DNA of 64,000 bases. Origin: Paenibacillus zeisoli. GTDB lineage: Bacteria > Bacillota > Bacilli > Paenibacillales > Paenibacillaceae. The DNA lies in NCBI RefSeq assembly GCF_003994465.1, contig NZ_RZNX01000011.1:1-64000 (forward strand), in the 5' to 3' direction. This document shows positions 25,995-33,947 of this stretch, piece by piece. A program made the position numbers and the translations under genes. The notes beneath the pieces were generated by a model that saw only the letters and a list, made by a program, of their open reading frames with translations, had not been told where the DNA came from and did no database searches. Each line of letters opens with the position of its first letter. Positions within the stretch are counted from its first letter, which is position 1.

Positions 25995-26885
25995 TTACTT
26001 GCCCTTAAGATATTGTTCAATAAAATGAATGGCCTGCTCCTTGTGAGCAGCGCCATCACGAATGCCAAGGATGACATCAGTATGGGTAAACTGAAGCTTA
26101 GCCGCAAGAGGAGTAACCGAGACATCGATACCGTAAATATGTTCCACTGGACTGTCTTCCTGCTTAGCCTTGAGTACCTGAGATTCCTTAAGCCAAGGGT
26201 TTAATCTGCTCTTCGCTTCTTGATCCAGGTTCATGAGAGCGCTGCTCTTCGCAATCCAGGCATAGGATGCTTTGTCCATTATGAAGAGATCGGGAGTTTC
26301 TGTACTGAGCTGAAGCAGGGCCTTCTGCTGTAATGCCATGCTGGTCTGTCCAAGCTCTTGGTTGGGCAGATAGGAGAGCAGGGCGGTTACTCTTTTCCAT
26401 TCAGGAAAAGGAGCCTTCAGGGATTCCTCTATCGCCGCTGTTCCTTCCTGACCACCCAATGGAGAGAAATCTCCAAGTATCATAACTGACAAATCGATCG
26501 GGGGCAGCTTGGCGAGCCGCTCTTGCTCCGCTCTATGATTCAGGTAGGCATTAATCCCGACTATAACCACGATTAGAGCAATAAGACCGACGAACACTCT
26601 GGCTTTATACAAACGGAAGAAATCATCAATTTTCTCGGCAGGTCCGGCAAAGCCTTTGTACTTCGCATACTTTTGTCTGGATAGTTCCTCGAACTTCTGT
26701 CTGTCCTGGGTCCCCGTAATATTCCGGTATGCCTTGGCAATAGGCTCGAACTGCTCAGAAGGCTTTGAGCGATACTGCCTGACAAGTATATCAAACCGCT
26801 TCTCTACTTCCTCCCGGGATGCAGTGTCCGGTAAATCAAGCACTCGATAAGAGTGCTTCAAATCTGAATCATTCTCCATGTCCAT
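25995..26885 (-). CDS. membrane-anchored J-domain-like protein lacking HPD
   Basis: 296 residues from ATG 26885, which has GAGGGG eight bases upstream; TTG 26900 overlaps that RBS. Residues about 10-75 look like a J domain (SYRVLDLPDTASREEVEKRF, then IAKAYRNITGTQDRQKFEE), but the HPD tripeptide needed to stimulate DnaK is missing (RQYRSKPSEQ lies where it should be). One membrane helix follows (VFVGLIALIVVIVGINAYL, about 100-120). The rest is outside the cell and contains DLFIMDKASYAWIAKSSALMNLD, reminiscent of solute-binding folds. Function is unknown. Confidence 0.8.
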   Translation of the reverse strand: MDMENDSDLKHSYRVLDLPDTASREEVEKRFDILVRQYRSKPSEQFEPIAKAYRNITGTQDRQKFEELSRQKYAKYKGFAGPAEKIDDFFRLYKARVFVGLIALIVVIVGINAYLNHRAEQERLAKLPPIDLSVMILGDFSPLGGQEGTAAIEESLKAPFPEWKRVTALLSYLPNQELGQTSMALQQKALLQLSTETPDLFIMDKASYAWIAKSSALMNLDQEAKSRLNPWLKESQVLKAKQEDSPVEHIYGIDVSVTPLAAKLQFTHTDVILGIRDGAAHKEQAIHFIEQYLKGK

Positions 26886-26971
26886 ATGAATTCCCCTCAA
26901 TCGTAATCAAACAGTTCTGTCCTCTAATTATAAGGGGTGGGGGAATGAAATGAAAATAACAACTCAACAGC

Positions 26972-27742
26972 TCACTTCTGATGTTCAAAAACTTGGCGAG
27001 CCGTGCTTACCGCATTGAGCACCTTGGGGAATCCCGTATACGGATAACACTGCAGGAGGGCTTCGATCACTTGCTGTTCGTTTAATCCTACTCGAAGAGC
27101 CGCATGAATGTGTACGCGCAGCTGCGGTTCACATCCCCCTTGGGCCGTTAAGGATGCCAGGGTAACCAGCTGTCTTTGCTTAGCGTCAAGAAGGCTTCTG
27201 CTGTATATTTCACCGAACGTGAAATCGACAATCTGGTCGGCCAACACAGGAGCAACTCCGGCAAGTGACTCGAGCACCTGCGTGCCATGCTCTCCGTCAA
27301 TCTCCTGCAGCTTTGCAAGACCCGTCTCGCGAATATTCCCGGCATTCAGGAGCTCATCCTGAATCGCTATCTGGATACCCAGCTCCTCGAATACCAGCTT
27401 CGCAAGCGAGATCGCATTTAGTGCGCGGGGGAAGCCGCTAAACGGAATGGTATGTGTGATTAACTCGATGATTTCTTCCGGGGCAAGACCTACCTTCATG
27501 CCGAATTGAATATGCCACTTCAGCTGGCCAGGGCAGTCTCCCAGTGAGGTAAGGGCAGCAATCGTAATCATTTCACGCTGGGTGAAGGACAGAAGAGGGT
27601 TCGTGAACACTTGTCCGAAAAATTCAACAATGTACCGGCCGATATGTGGTGAAAGTTCGCTTAAATTAGCCAGTACGCCCTTGATTCCTTCCTCATATGT
27701 ATCCATCAGCAGCTGTTCGCCTTTATTATAAGCATCACTCAT
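26972..27742 (-). CDS. tandem carboxymuconolactone decarboxylase-like protein
   Basis: 256 residues with two AhpD-like CMD repeats: the first near 50-110 (REMITIAALTSLGDCPGQLKWHIQFGMKVG), the second near 180-245 (RQLVTLASLTAQGGCEPQLRVHIHAALRVG). Each keeps one Cys and a downstream His but not the CxxC of AhpD, so it resembles gamma-carboxymuconolactone decarboxylase-type proteins. ATG 27742 has AAGGAGG and overlaps the MerR stop by ATGA, so it is translationally coupled. I infer a detoxifying enzyme induced through that MerR. Confidence 0.9.
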   Translation of the reverse strand: MSDAYNKGEQLLMDTYEEGIKGVLANLSELSPHIGRYIVEFFGQVFTNPLLSFTQREMITIAALTSLGDCPGQLKWHIQFGMKVGLAPEEIIELITHTIPFSGFPRALNAISLAKLVFEELGIQIAIQDELLNAGNIRETGLAKLQEIDGEHGTQVLESLAGVAPVLADQIVDFTFGEIYSRSLLDAKQRQLVTLASLTAQGGCEPQLRVHIHAALRVGLNEQQVIEALLQCYPYTGFPKVLNAVSTARQVFEHQK

Positions 27743-28134
27743 TTGGATTCCTCCTTCAGGGGATAGTCTTCTTCCCATTGTTTGTAGACCACAATTTTGT
27801 CCTCAATCGCATCTTGATGTTCCTGTAAAGCTTCAATCTGCTTCTTAATGGATTCCAGGTGGGCTTCGAGAAGCTGTCTCCTTTCTTTGGCAGTGGATGG
27901 ACCCTGTCTCCTTAGGTGCGCGGCCTGCTGCATTTGCCGAATGGACATTCCGGTTGTCCGAAGACGGAGAAGGAATCGAATCCATTCCAAATCGCCTGCG
28001 GAATACTGGCGGCGTCCACCTGCGGCTCGTGTAATCGGATGAATGAGTCCATTTTTCTCATAGTAACGCAAGGTGTATGTACTGATGCCGGTTAACTCTG
28101 AAATTTTCTGTATACTTAAATATTGTTGTTCCAT
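27739..28134 (-). CDS. MerR family regulator of the CMD-like gene
   Basis: 131 residues. It has the MerR winged helix (IQKISELTGISTYTLRYYEKNGLI, then RRQYSAGDLEWIRFLLRLRTTGMSI) and a C-terminal coiled coil rich in Glu and Gln (about 80-125). It lacks Cys, so a metal is unlikely; such short MerR proteins respond to aldehydes, thiol stress or drugs. Its promoter holds a perfect 20-bp palindrome in a 19-nt spacer. It overlaps the downstream CMD-like gene by four bases. Confidence 0.92.
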   Translation of the reverse strand: MEQQYLSIQKISELTGISTYTLRYYEKNGLIHPITRAAGGRRQYSAGDLEWIRFLLRLRTTGMSIRQMQQAAHLRRQGPSTAKERRQLLEAHLESIKKQIEALQEHQDAIEDKIVVYKQWEEDYPLKEESK

Positions 28135-28140
28135 AAACCC

Positions 28141-28171
28141 ATTCTACAACTTAGAGCGCGCTCTAAGTCAA
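28141..28171 (-). promoter_or_regulatory. MerR-type promoter with palindromic 19-nt spacer
   Basis: On the minus strand TTGACT (28166-28171) and TAGAAT (28141-28146) are separated by 19 nt. The spacer holds most of the perfect palindrome ACTTAGAGCGCGCTCTAAGT (28149-28168). An over-long spacer carrying the dyad is the hallmark of promoters that MerR proteins activate by DNA distortion. Confidence 0.85.
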
Positions 28172-28185
28172 CTAAAGAGCTAAGA

Positions 28186-28268
28186 AACAACAAAAGAGCA
28201 GCACCCTGGTCTTAGGACAAATGAACATTAAGGCTGTTCATATCTGTCTGTTCCAGGATGCTGCTCTT
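28186..28268 (-). terminator. long terminator hairpin after the L,D-transpeptidase gene
   Basis: On the minus strand AAGAGCAGCATCCTGG pairs with CCAGGGTGCTGCTCTT, with an inner TGAACA/TGTTCA stem, and a T-rich tract follows. No gene is visible in 28135-28273. Confidence 0.7.
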
Positions 28269-28273
28269 GAGTA

Positions 28274-28618
28274 TTATTGACGAATAGTCACGCGGGTTCC
28301 TACGGGAACAAGATGCGATAAGGCGACCACATCTTCATTATGCATTCGAATACAACCATGGGACACATACCCGCCGATAGAGGAAGGATCATTTGTCCCA
28401 TGAATTCCATAATGGGGCTTAGATAACCCCATCCACAGCACACCGAAAGGTCCTCCAGGATTGACCTGTTTATTAATAATCGTATACTCCCCGGCTGGCG
28501 TTTGGGTTAGCATTTTTCCGACGCCTACTGGGAATGCACGGGTTACCGTATTGCCGTCCAGCAAATACAGCTGCCGCTCCGACAGGTCCACAATGATTCG
28601 ATACTGCGGCACTTTCAT
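28274..28618 (-). CDS. L,D-transpeptidase (YkuD domain), minimal form
   Basis: 114 residues, essentially a bare YkuD catalytic domain. The active site is [20 protein letters not shown], with catalytic Cys in SHGCIRM and His in the same segment. It lacks a signal peptide, LysM or other wall-binding part. Such enzymes make 3-3 crosslinks in peptidoglycan; the single-domain form resembles spore-associated YkuD-family proteins of Bacilli, which is a guess. RBS GGAG precedes ATG 28618. It is a single gene ahead of its terminator. Confidence 0.93.
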   Translation of the reverse strand: MKVPQYRIIVDLSERQLYLLDGNTVTRAFPVGVGKMLTQTPAGEYTIINKQVNPGGPFGVLWMGLSKPHYGIHGTNDPSSIGGYVSHGCIRMHNEDVVALSHLVPVGTRVTIRQ

Positions 28619-28666
28619 CCACTCCCATACCTCTTCGTATCTTATACAGATTATGTGAGAGGGCTG

Positions 28667-29557
28667 TTAAGGGTGAGTGTCAGTATCTTTGGACTCGGCA
28701 GGAGAGAAGCCTTGATCCGGTGTTCTAATCCACTCGAACATCCGATTCACAGCTTCAAGATGAATATCACCGGGGAAGTGGTGCCCGTAATTCGGATAAG
28801 TATGAAACTCAGCAGGTATACCTAGCTCCATAAGTCGGTCATACATCTTCGAACCATGGCTGTAATCGACCTGTTCATCCCGGGTTCCATGAATAATCAG
28901 GACAGGGCCATGGAGGCGATTAGCCAGTACAATGGGGGAGCGAGAAGCGAATGCTTCGGGCTGCCTGGCTGGTGTTCCGCCTAACACACGCTTTAGCATT
29001 CGCCGAAGTGTAATTCGTTCTTCGTAGGTCTGAGCAAGATCGGAGACACCGCTCCAGAGAATGAGCCTATGCACATCCGGCATCTGGGCTGCAGTCTGGG
29101 TTGCATTAATCGATCCCCGTGAGAATCCCATTACAGAAACTTGTGTACTCTCCACAAATGGGAGACTTTGAAGAAGCCGGTAAGCGGAGAATACATCCTC
29201 TTGATCCGCACCGCCAAATTCATCGCGTCCTTCTCCGCCCTCATTCCCCCTGTAACAGGGGGCAAATACAACCGTATCATATCTTGCGAATTGCTCAAGC
29301 CAGGAGGTCTTTACACTACCAATCTTGCCCATGCCGCCTCTGCAGTAGATGAGAACAGGCCATTTTCGCAAAAGTATGCTGAGATTACTGCGAACAAGTG
29401 ATTGAGCTATCCTCTCTGCCTGAAGGCCCGGATTCTCATAGAACGCAGTGATCCAGAAATCTAAATCGCTTAAGGATATATCGAATCCCTCTGGCAGACA
29501 CAGGTACCCTTTAACCTTATTACCGCCCGATAAGTAGGTGATCTTAAATATCATCAT
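28667..29557 (-). CDS. alpha/beta hydrolase, prolyl oligopeptidase-like
   Basis: 296 residues of the alpha/beta-hydrolase fold with a short N-terminal beta region (FKITYLSGGNKVKGYLCLPEG). The nucleophile is Ser in SVMGFSRGSINA (GxSxG), the acid Asp is in IIHGTRDEQVDY, and the His is in TYPNYGHHF. This layout is typical of peptidase S9-like or acyl-ester hydrolases; no signal peptide is present. It begins 10 nt after the fumC stop with no good RBS, so translation may be coupled to fumC. The substrate is unknown. Confidence 0.9.
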   Translation of the reverse strand: MMIFKITYLSGGNKVKGYLCLPEGFDISLSDLDFWITAFYENPGLQAERIAQSLVRSNLSILLRKWPVLIYCRGGMGKIGSVKTSWLEQFARYDTVVFAPCYRGNEGGEGRDEFGGADQEDVFSAYRLLQSLPFVESTQVSVMGFSRGSINATQTAAQMPDVHRLILWSGVSDLAQTYEERITLRRMLKRVLGGTPARQPEAFASRSPIVLANRLHGPVLIIHGTRDEQVDYSHGSKMYDRLMELGIPAEFHTYPNYGHHFPGDIHLEAVNRMFEWIRTPDQGFSPAESKDTDTHP

Positions 29558-29566
29558 GGCAGAAGA

Positions 29567-30952
29567 TTACTTTGGAGTTATCATGTTCTCCGGTCTAACA
29601 TATTGATCGAACTGCTCTTCGGTCAACAGACCTGTCTGCAGGGCAGCCTCTTTCAAGGTAAGGTTCTGTTTGTGAGCAAGCTTGGCGATTTTGGCTGCAT
29701 TCTCATATCCGATATGTGGATTAAGGGCAGTTACCAGCATCAGAGAATTCTTCAGGTTATGCTCCAGCTTCTCATAGTTCGGTTCAATTCCAACTGCGCA
29801 GTTATCGTTAAATGCGACGAGAGAATCGGCAAGAAGTCTTGTGGACTGGAGGAAATTATAGATAATAACAGGCTTAAATACATTAAGCTCAAAGTTCCCT
29901 TGGCTGGCTGCAAAACCGATCGTTACATCGTTGCCAAATACCTGGGCTGCGACCATCGTAATGGCTTCACACTGCGTAGGATTGACTTTACCCGGCATGA
30001 TCGAGCTGCCCGGCTCATTCTCGGGAATGGTAATCTCGCCGATACCGCTGCGAGGGCCGCTGGCCAGCCAACGTATGTCGTTGGCGATCTTCATCACATC
30101 GGCTGCAAGTGCCTTAATGGCTCCATGGGTATAGGTTACTTGATCATGGCTGGTAAGGGCATGGAACTTATTGGAGGCTGATGTAAAAGTCTTGCCGGTT
30201 GAAGCGCTGATCTCCTGGGCGGATCTGTCGCCAAATTCAGGATGCGCATTGATTCCTGTACCAACGGCCGTGCCGCCAATGGCAAGTTCTTTCATATACT
30301 GCACGCTTTCGGAGATCATCCGGCGGCTCTTCTCCAGCATATGCTGCCAACCGCTGATCTCTTGTCCAAGAGTAAGTGGTGTAGCGTCCTGAAGGTGGGT
30401 ACGGCCGATTTTGATGATATCTTTGAATTGTTCGGATTTCTGTTTGAAGGTATCTTCGAGCTTAAGGATTGCAGGCAGCAGAAGGTCTTCAACTGCGATA
30501 ACTCCGGCAATATGTAAGGCGGTAGGGAATGTGTCGTTGGAGCTCTGGGACATGTTCACATCATCATTGGGATGTAGGCGCTCTGACGCTCCCTGCTCCT
30601 GGAGCAGCTGATTACCGCGGTGAGCAATAACTTCATTAACGTTCATATTGGACTGGGTTCCGCTTCCGGTCTGCCAAACGACTAGAGGGAACTCATCATC
30701 CCAGCGGCCTGCTTCGATCTCGTCTGCGGCCTTGGCAATGGCTGCGGCCTTCACTTCAGATAGCTTGCCCAGCTTCTGGTTGCTGAGGGCGGCACTTCTC
30801 TTAAGGATGGCAAAAGCTTTGATAACCTCAATTGGCATATGCTCAATCCCGATCGGGAAGTTCTCTTTGCTTCGCTGGGTCTGTGCTCCCCAGATCTTGT
30901 CCGCGGGAACCTTGATTTCTCCCATCGTGTCTCTCTCAATACGGTAATCCAT
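29567..30952 (-). CDS. fumC: class II fumarate hydratase
   Basis: 461 residues. The family signature [15 protein letters not shown] lies near residues 315-330; [15 protein letters not shown] and [16 protein letters not shown] mark the substrate sites. It interconverts fumarate and L-malate in the TCA cycle and needs no metal. ATG 30952 has GGAGGG about nine bases upstream; an earlier in-frame start at 30970 lacks one. In the otherwise similar aspartase the corresponding regions differ, but sequence alone leaves a small chance of that activity. Confidence 0.95.
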   Translation of the reverse strand: MDYRIERDTMGEIKVPADKIWGAQTQRSKENFPIGIEHMPIEVIKAFAILKRSAALSNQKLGKLSEVKAAAIAKAADEIEAGRWDDEFPLVVWQTGSGTQSNMNVNEVIAHRGNQLLQEQGASERLHPNDDVNMSQSSNDTFPTALHIAGVIAVEDLLLPAILKLEDTFKQKSEQFKDIIKIGRTHLQDATPLTLGQEISGWQHMLEKSRRMISESVQYMKELAIGGTAVGTGINAHPEFGDRSAQEISASTGKTFTSASNKFHALTSHDQVTYTHGAIKALAADVMKIANDIRWLASGPRSGIGEITIPENEPGSSIMPGKVNPTQCEAITMVAAQVFGNDVTIGFAASQGNFELNVFKPVIIYNFLQSTRLLADSLVAFNDNCAVGIEPNYEKLEHNLKNSLMLVTALNPHIGYENAAKIAKLAHKQNLTLKEAALQTGLLTEEQFDQYVRPENMITPK

Positions 30953-31171
30953 TGTTATTAATCCCTCCAAATCGTTTGGTTACTAGAAATTATATCATCT
31001 TGTGGGGGATACGGACAGCGTTTACATAAAGAGAGATAAAGGGGGATAACTTGGATGTGAAGTAACGCTCTATTAGAGAATTATTAATAGCCAAAGCAGG
31101 ACCTTCTCCACGGACGGTGGTCTGCTCTGGCTGAATAGCGAAGAATGAGGCTGAGTATCCTGTGCAGAGTA

Positions 31172-31813
31172 TTAACGCAGTTTGAAGGGTTTCTTGTAAA
31201 TTGGATACAGCCATTTCACCCCGGCAGGGGTAAGCGTATCTGCTATAAGGTGGGAAAGGTATCCAAGTGTAGCAACGGTCATAATACCCGGGAGCTGAAG
31301 CTGGTTCTCAAGGCCACGACCCATTAACCCCCAGAGAATCACCGCCCACGCCGTATGCGTCATACCTCGATGCTTGAGCCAAGGGGCGATAGCAATGAAG
31401 AGGCCCAGCCCGCCAAGCCAGTACATTTGCCACATCAATGCCGCGTAGATGAATACCCCGCCGATCACGCTGATGAGTGTGTTGCGGATCATTCCCTCTC
31501 TCGTTAACAATCCCAGCATGAACATTACAATAGAGGCAGCTGTATACTCCGGATAGAACACTCCCAGAGTGAAGTACTGATAGATAAGTATAGAAGTGGT
31601 AATGAACCCTGCCCACAGCAGAAGACTTCGTATGGTGTGTGATGCCTTGCCGATTCTGGAGCTAAGCATGCTGGGACCATCCAGGTCAGCACTTAGTGCA
31701 GAGAAAGCAGAGACCGCCAGATAAAGGGCAGCGCTCCTCGGGGAGAATGGATAATGAGCCGCCGCAGCAGCCCCAATGGCTGTACCAATAGCCAAATGAC
31801 TGGTTCCTTTCAT
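31172..31813 (-). CDS. DUF457/YdjM-like membrane-bound metal-dependent hydrolase
   Basis: 213 residues with about five membrane helices. The conserved polar motifs of the family are present: N-terminal GTSHLAIGT (His), SALSADLDGP (Asp pair), HRGMTHTAW and the C-terminal LSHLIADTLTPAGV (His, Asp). These suggest a metal site at the membrane, but no member has a firmly known reaction. RBS GGAGGAAG precedes ATG 31813. An SOS-box-like palindrome lies at its transcription start. E. coli ydjM is known to be LexA-controlled, so the regulation may be an old association. Confidence 0.9.
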   Translation of the reverse strand: MKGTSHLAIGTAIGAAAAAHYPFSPRSAALYLAVSAFSALSADLDGPSMLSSRIGKASHTIRSLLLWAGFITTSILIYQYFTLGVFYPEYTAASIVMFMLGLLTREGMIRNTLISVIGGVFIYAALMWQMYWLGGLGLFIAIAPWLKHRGMTHTAWAVILWGLMGRGLENQLQLPGIMTVATLGYLSHLIADTLTPAGVKWLYPIYKKPFKLR

Positions 31814-31849
31814 ATCTTCCTCCTGCCTGACTTAAGTAGATTTGGGTAT

Positions 31850-31900
31850 GCAAACATATGTTTGCTAATTTATTATACATGGATAGGAAGAGGGGGACAA
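31850..31900 (-). promoter_or_regulatory. promoter with LexA (SOS) box-like palindrome
   Basis: GCAAACATATGTTTGC (31850-31865) is a perfect 16-bp palindrome. Its core CAAACATATGTTTG fits the Bacillus LexA consensus CGAACRNRYGTTYG at 13 of 14 positions. On the minus strand TATAAT (31872-31877) and a TTGTCC -35 (31895-31900), 17 nt apart, place the palindrome at +1, where a repressor would block transcription of the DUF457 gene. Confidence 0.65.
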
Positions 31901-32011
31901 GCAGGATTCACCAATGTGAGTCTTGTAGCGCTAACATCCAAAGAATCTGTTAAAATGACAAGAGATGTATAATTCTATGCTGCTGTACACATGAAGGGAG
32001 AGTTCATTCAG

Positions 32012-33007
32012 ATGGCTGAAGTTAAAGCTTATGAAGGGGATTACCAAGGCGAGCCGGCGGTTTGGCTCAAAGCCGGACCATACGAGGCTGCACTGGTGCC
32101 TGGAGTCGGAGGGAATCTGATTGCATTCCGTGATCATGAGAACGGTTACCGGTTTCTGCGGGAGCCTGGTGAGGATGAAATGGAGGTCTTTAGACAAGGG
32201 CCGGGTACATATGGTATACCTATTCTTTTTCCACCGAATCGGTACGAGGATGGCCAATTTCCTTGGAACGGAAAGACGTATCAACTGCCAATCAATGAGC
32301 CGGCTACCGGCAATCATTTACATGGATTCCTGCACACGATTCCGTGGGAGGTTGAACAATTTGGGCAAACTACGCTTGAAAGCTTTGTAACGGTTAAAGT
32401 AACTATCAACCCAGATCATCCTGTCTACAAGCTTTTCCCGTTTGAGTTTACGGTAAAAATGCGCTATACCCTTGGACAAGATGGATTGTCCCAGCAGGTT
32501 AGCGTGAAGAATGACGGGGCAGAACCGCTGCCGTGCCTGATTGCATTCCATACGGCGGTCAATGCTCCGTTCGTTGCCGGAGGGAACGTGAAGGATTACC
32601 TGGCTGAGATTACGATTGGTCAGCGGTGGAAGCTGAATGAACGTATGCTGCCAACAGGAGAATATCAACCGCTCACTCCGGATGAGGAGAAGCTCAAGGA
32701 GGGCGGCGTGAATCCGTTCTTCGCCTCCATGGACAACCATTATACAGCTGTGCCGCGTGGCGGCCGGAACCGGATGGAACTGACCGACACGAAGCATGGA
32801 GTAACGCTGGTGTACGATGTGGGAACCTCCTACAAACAGTGGATGGTCTGGAACAATGGGGCAACCGAAGGCTTCTTCTGTCCAGAGCCTCAGATGAATC
32901 TGGTGAATGCGCCCAAGTCCACTCTTCCAGCTGAAGAAATTGGTTTGTTCGGCTTGGCTCAAGGTGAAATTTGGGAAGAATCCGCCCGGATCTATATTAA
33001 AAAATAA
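32012..33007 (+). CDS. aldose 1-epimerase family protein
   Basis: 331 residues in the galactose mutarotase-like beta-sandwich. GGNLIAFRDHENGYRFLRE and NHLHGFLHTIPWEV (the His motif) are characteristic; LIAFHTAVNAPF holds a second conserved His. Substrates would be hexoses or a related sugar; C-terminal EPQMNLVNAP is common in the LacX/YeaD-like branch. ATG 32012 has AAGGGAGAG nine bases upstream and is preferred to ATG 31991. It is monocistronic between promoters on both strands and a shared terminator. Confidence 0.9.
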   Translation: MAEVKAYEGDYQGEPAVWLKAGPYEAALVPGVGGNLIAFRDHENGYRFLREPGEDEMEVFRQGPGTYGIPILFPPNRYEDGQFPWNGKTYQLPINEPATGNHLHGFLHTIPWEVEQFGQTTLESFVTVKVTINPDHPVYKLFPFEFTVKMRYTLGQDGLSQQVSVKNDGAEPLPCLIAFHTAVNAPFVAGGNVKDYLAEITIGQRWKLNERMLPTGEYQPLTPDEEKLKEGGVNPFFASMDNHYTAVPRGGRNRMELTDTKHGVTLVYDVGTSYKQWMVWNNGATEGFFCPEPQMNLVNAPKSTLPAEEIGLFGLAQGEIWEESARIYIKK

Positions 33008-33011
33008 AATA

Positions 33012-33054
33012 AACGTAGGGCAGGCGGTTGATCATCGCTTGCTCTACGTTTTTT
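33012..33054. terminator. bidirectional terminator
   Basis: ACGTAGGGCAGGCG pairs with CGCTTGCTCTACGT and a T run follows. It also overlaps the end of the HIT-like remnant on the minus strand. Confidence 0.88.
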
Positions 33055-33337
33055 TGTGATTCGGGTCATTAACCAGCTTCACCAGCTCATTAAGCTCCTC
33101 CACAGTTACCTTTCCTTTATAAGGCTGCAGCTCAATGCGGACGTGATCATTTGCGTACCGCGGAATGATATGAAAATGGACATGATCGACATCCTGTTCA
33201 TACGGACCATTGCTTTGGATGACATCATAATCTGAACACAATTTACTGTTAACGAGCATGTTACAGGCTTTAATTAGCGTTTGCCTTTGTGAACGTAAAA
33301 AAACACCATACAGCTGACGAGCATGTAGATAAGAAGT
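33044..33337 (-). pseudogene. HIT-family protein, C-terminal remnant
   Basis: The reading frame is open from about 33337 to the stop at 33044. It encodes the C-terminal half of a HIT hydrolase, with the signature HVHFHIIPRY (histidine triad) after DYDVIQSNGPYEQD. The N-terminal nucleotide-binding half of a normal ~130-150-residue HIT protein is missing: an in-frame TGA lies at 33338-33340 and no start with an RBS is visible (first ATG is 33259, giving 71 residues). It overlaps the 42-codon ORF at 33274-33402 in another frame. I call it a decayed gene fragment. Confidence 0.6.
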
Positions 33338-33402
33338 TCAACTTTAGGTTCCCAAACAAGCTGAAAACCGTCTCCCCACATGCGAAGGACGGCTTTCTTC
33401 AT
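33274..33402 (-). CDS. small membrane protein candidate (42 residues)
   Basis: The ORF reads MKKAVLRMWGDGFQLVWEPK, then a hydrophobic stretch (VELLIYMLVSCMVFFYV) and a basic end (HKGKR). One membrane helix with a positive C-terminus is plausible. There is no clear RBS, but the start is 8 nt after the LytTR stop, so coupling is possible. It overlaps the HIT remnant in a different frame. It could equally be a chance ORF. Confidence 0.35.
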   Translation of the reverse strand: MKKAVLRMWGDGFQLVWEPKVELLIYMLVSCMVFFYVHKGKR

Positions 33403-33410
33403 TTGCCAGC

Positions 33411-33764
33411 TTAGATGGCGATATGGTTCATCTTGATGAGGAGGCGTCTGATCTGTTCCTGCGTTCTGCGCGATACCGGAATGCACTTATCACCCGAGAT
33501 TTTATCTTTGAAGTAGAGAGCCTGGTTCTCAATATGAGTGATTTTGTCCAGGTTGACATAGAAGTTGGAAGTAAGACGATAGAAAGAAGAATCGGACAGG
33601 AGCTTAGCTTTGTCTGCGGAAGACATTCTCTTCTTTATGGTATAGTTTCTTCCGTGAAAGCTGATCAGACCATAGTCTCCTATTTTGAAATAGTACGCGT
33701 CCAGCTTGGGATTGAATTCCTCATACACATTGCGCGACGGCGCTGCACTGCTCACTTGTAACAT
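33411..33764 (-). CDS. LytTR DNA-binding domain protein
   Basis: 117 residues, a stand-alone LytTR DNA-binding domain: KIGDYGLISFHGRNYTIKKRM, FYRLTSNFYVNLDKITHIENQALYFKD and CIPVSRRTQEQIRRLL. No receiver domain is fused, so it is not a classical response regulator; single-domain LytTR proteins are often controlled by a partner membrane protein. Strong RBS AAGGGGGGA precedes ATG 33764. The possible 42-residue membrane peptide just downstream would suit such a partner. A LytTR binding site was not identified. Confidence 0.88.
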   Translation of the reverse strand: MLQVSSAAPSRNVYEEFNPKLDAYYFKIGDYGLISFHGRNYTIKKRMSSADKAKLLSDSSFYRLTSNFYVNLDKITHIENQALYFKDKISGDKCIPVSRRTQEQIRRLLIKMNHIAI

Positions 33765-33908
33765 CCAAGTCCCCCCTTTAAAAGATCGATGGAAGCGTTA
33801 TCATCGTAACATAAAACCATCTTATCGTGAACAGTTTTTTCACATTTTTCACAATTTTTTTTGGGCAATTTGTATACTCGCTAAGTGCAAACGTTTTAAC
33901 ACACAACA

Positions 33909-33936
33909 GAAGAGCATCCCAGAGGGATGCTCTTCT
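33909..33936 (-). terminator. terminator after the Gfo/Idh/MocA gene
   Basis: AAGAGCATCCC / GGGATGCTCTT stem 12 nt beyond the stop of the minus-strand oxidoreductase gene. Confidence 0.75.
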
Positions 33937-33947
33937 TGTGATGGTGC

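Noticed and set aside
33885-33902. Cre-like GTGCAAACGTTTTAAC upstream of the LytTR gene
   Set aside because: Two mismatches at key cre positions, and the site lies between terminator and promoter without a catabolic target.
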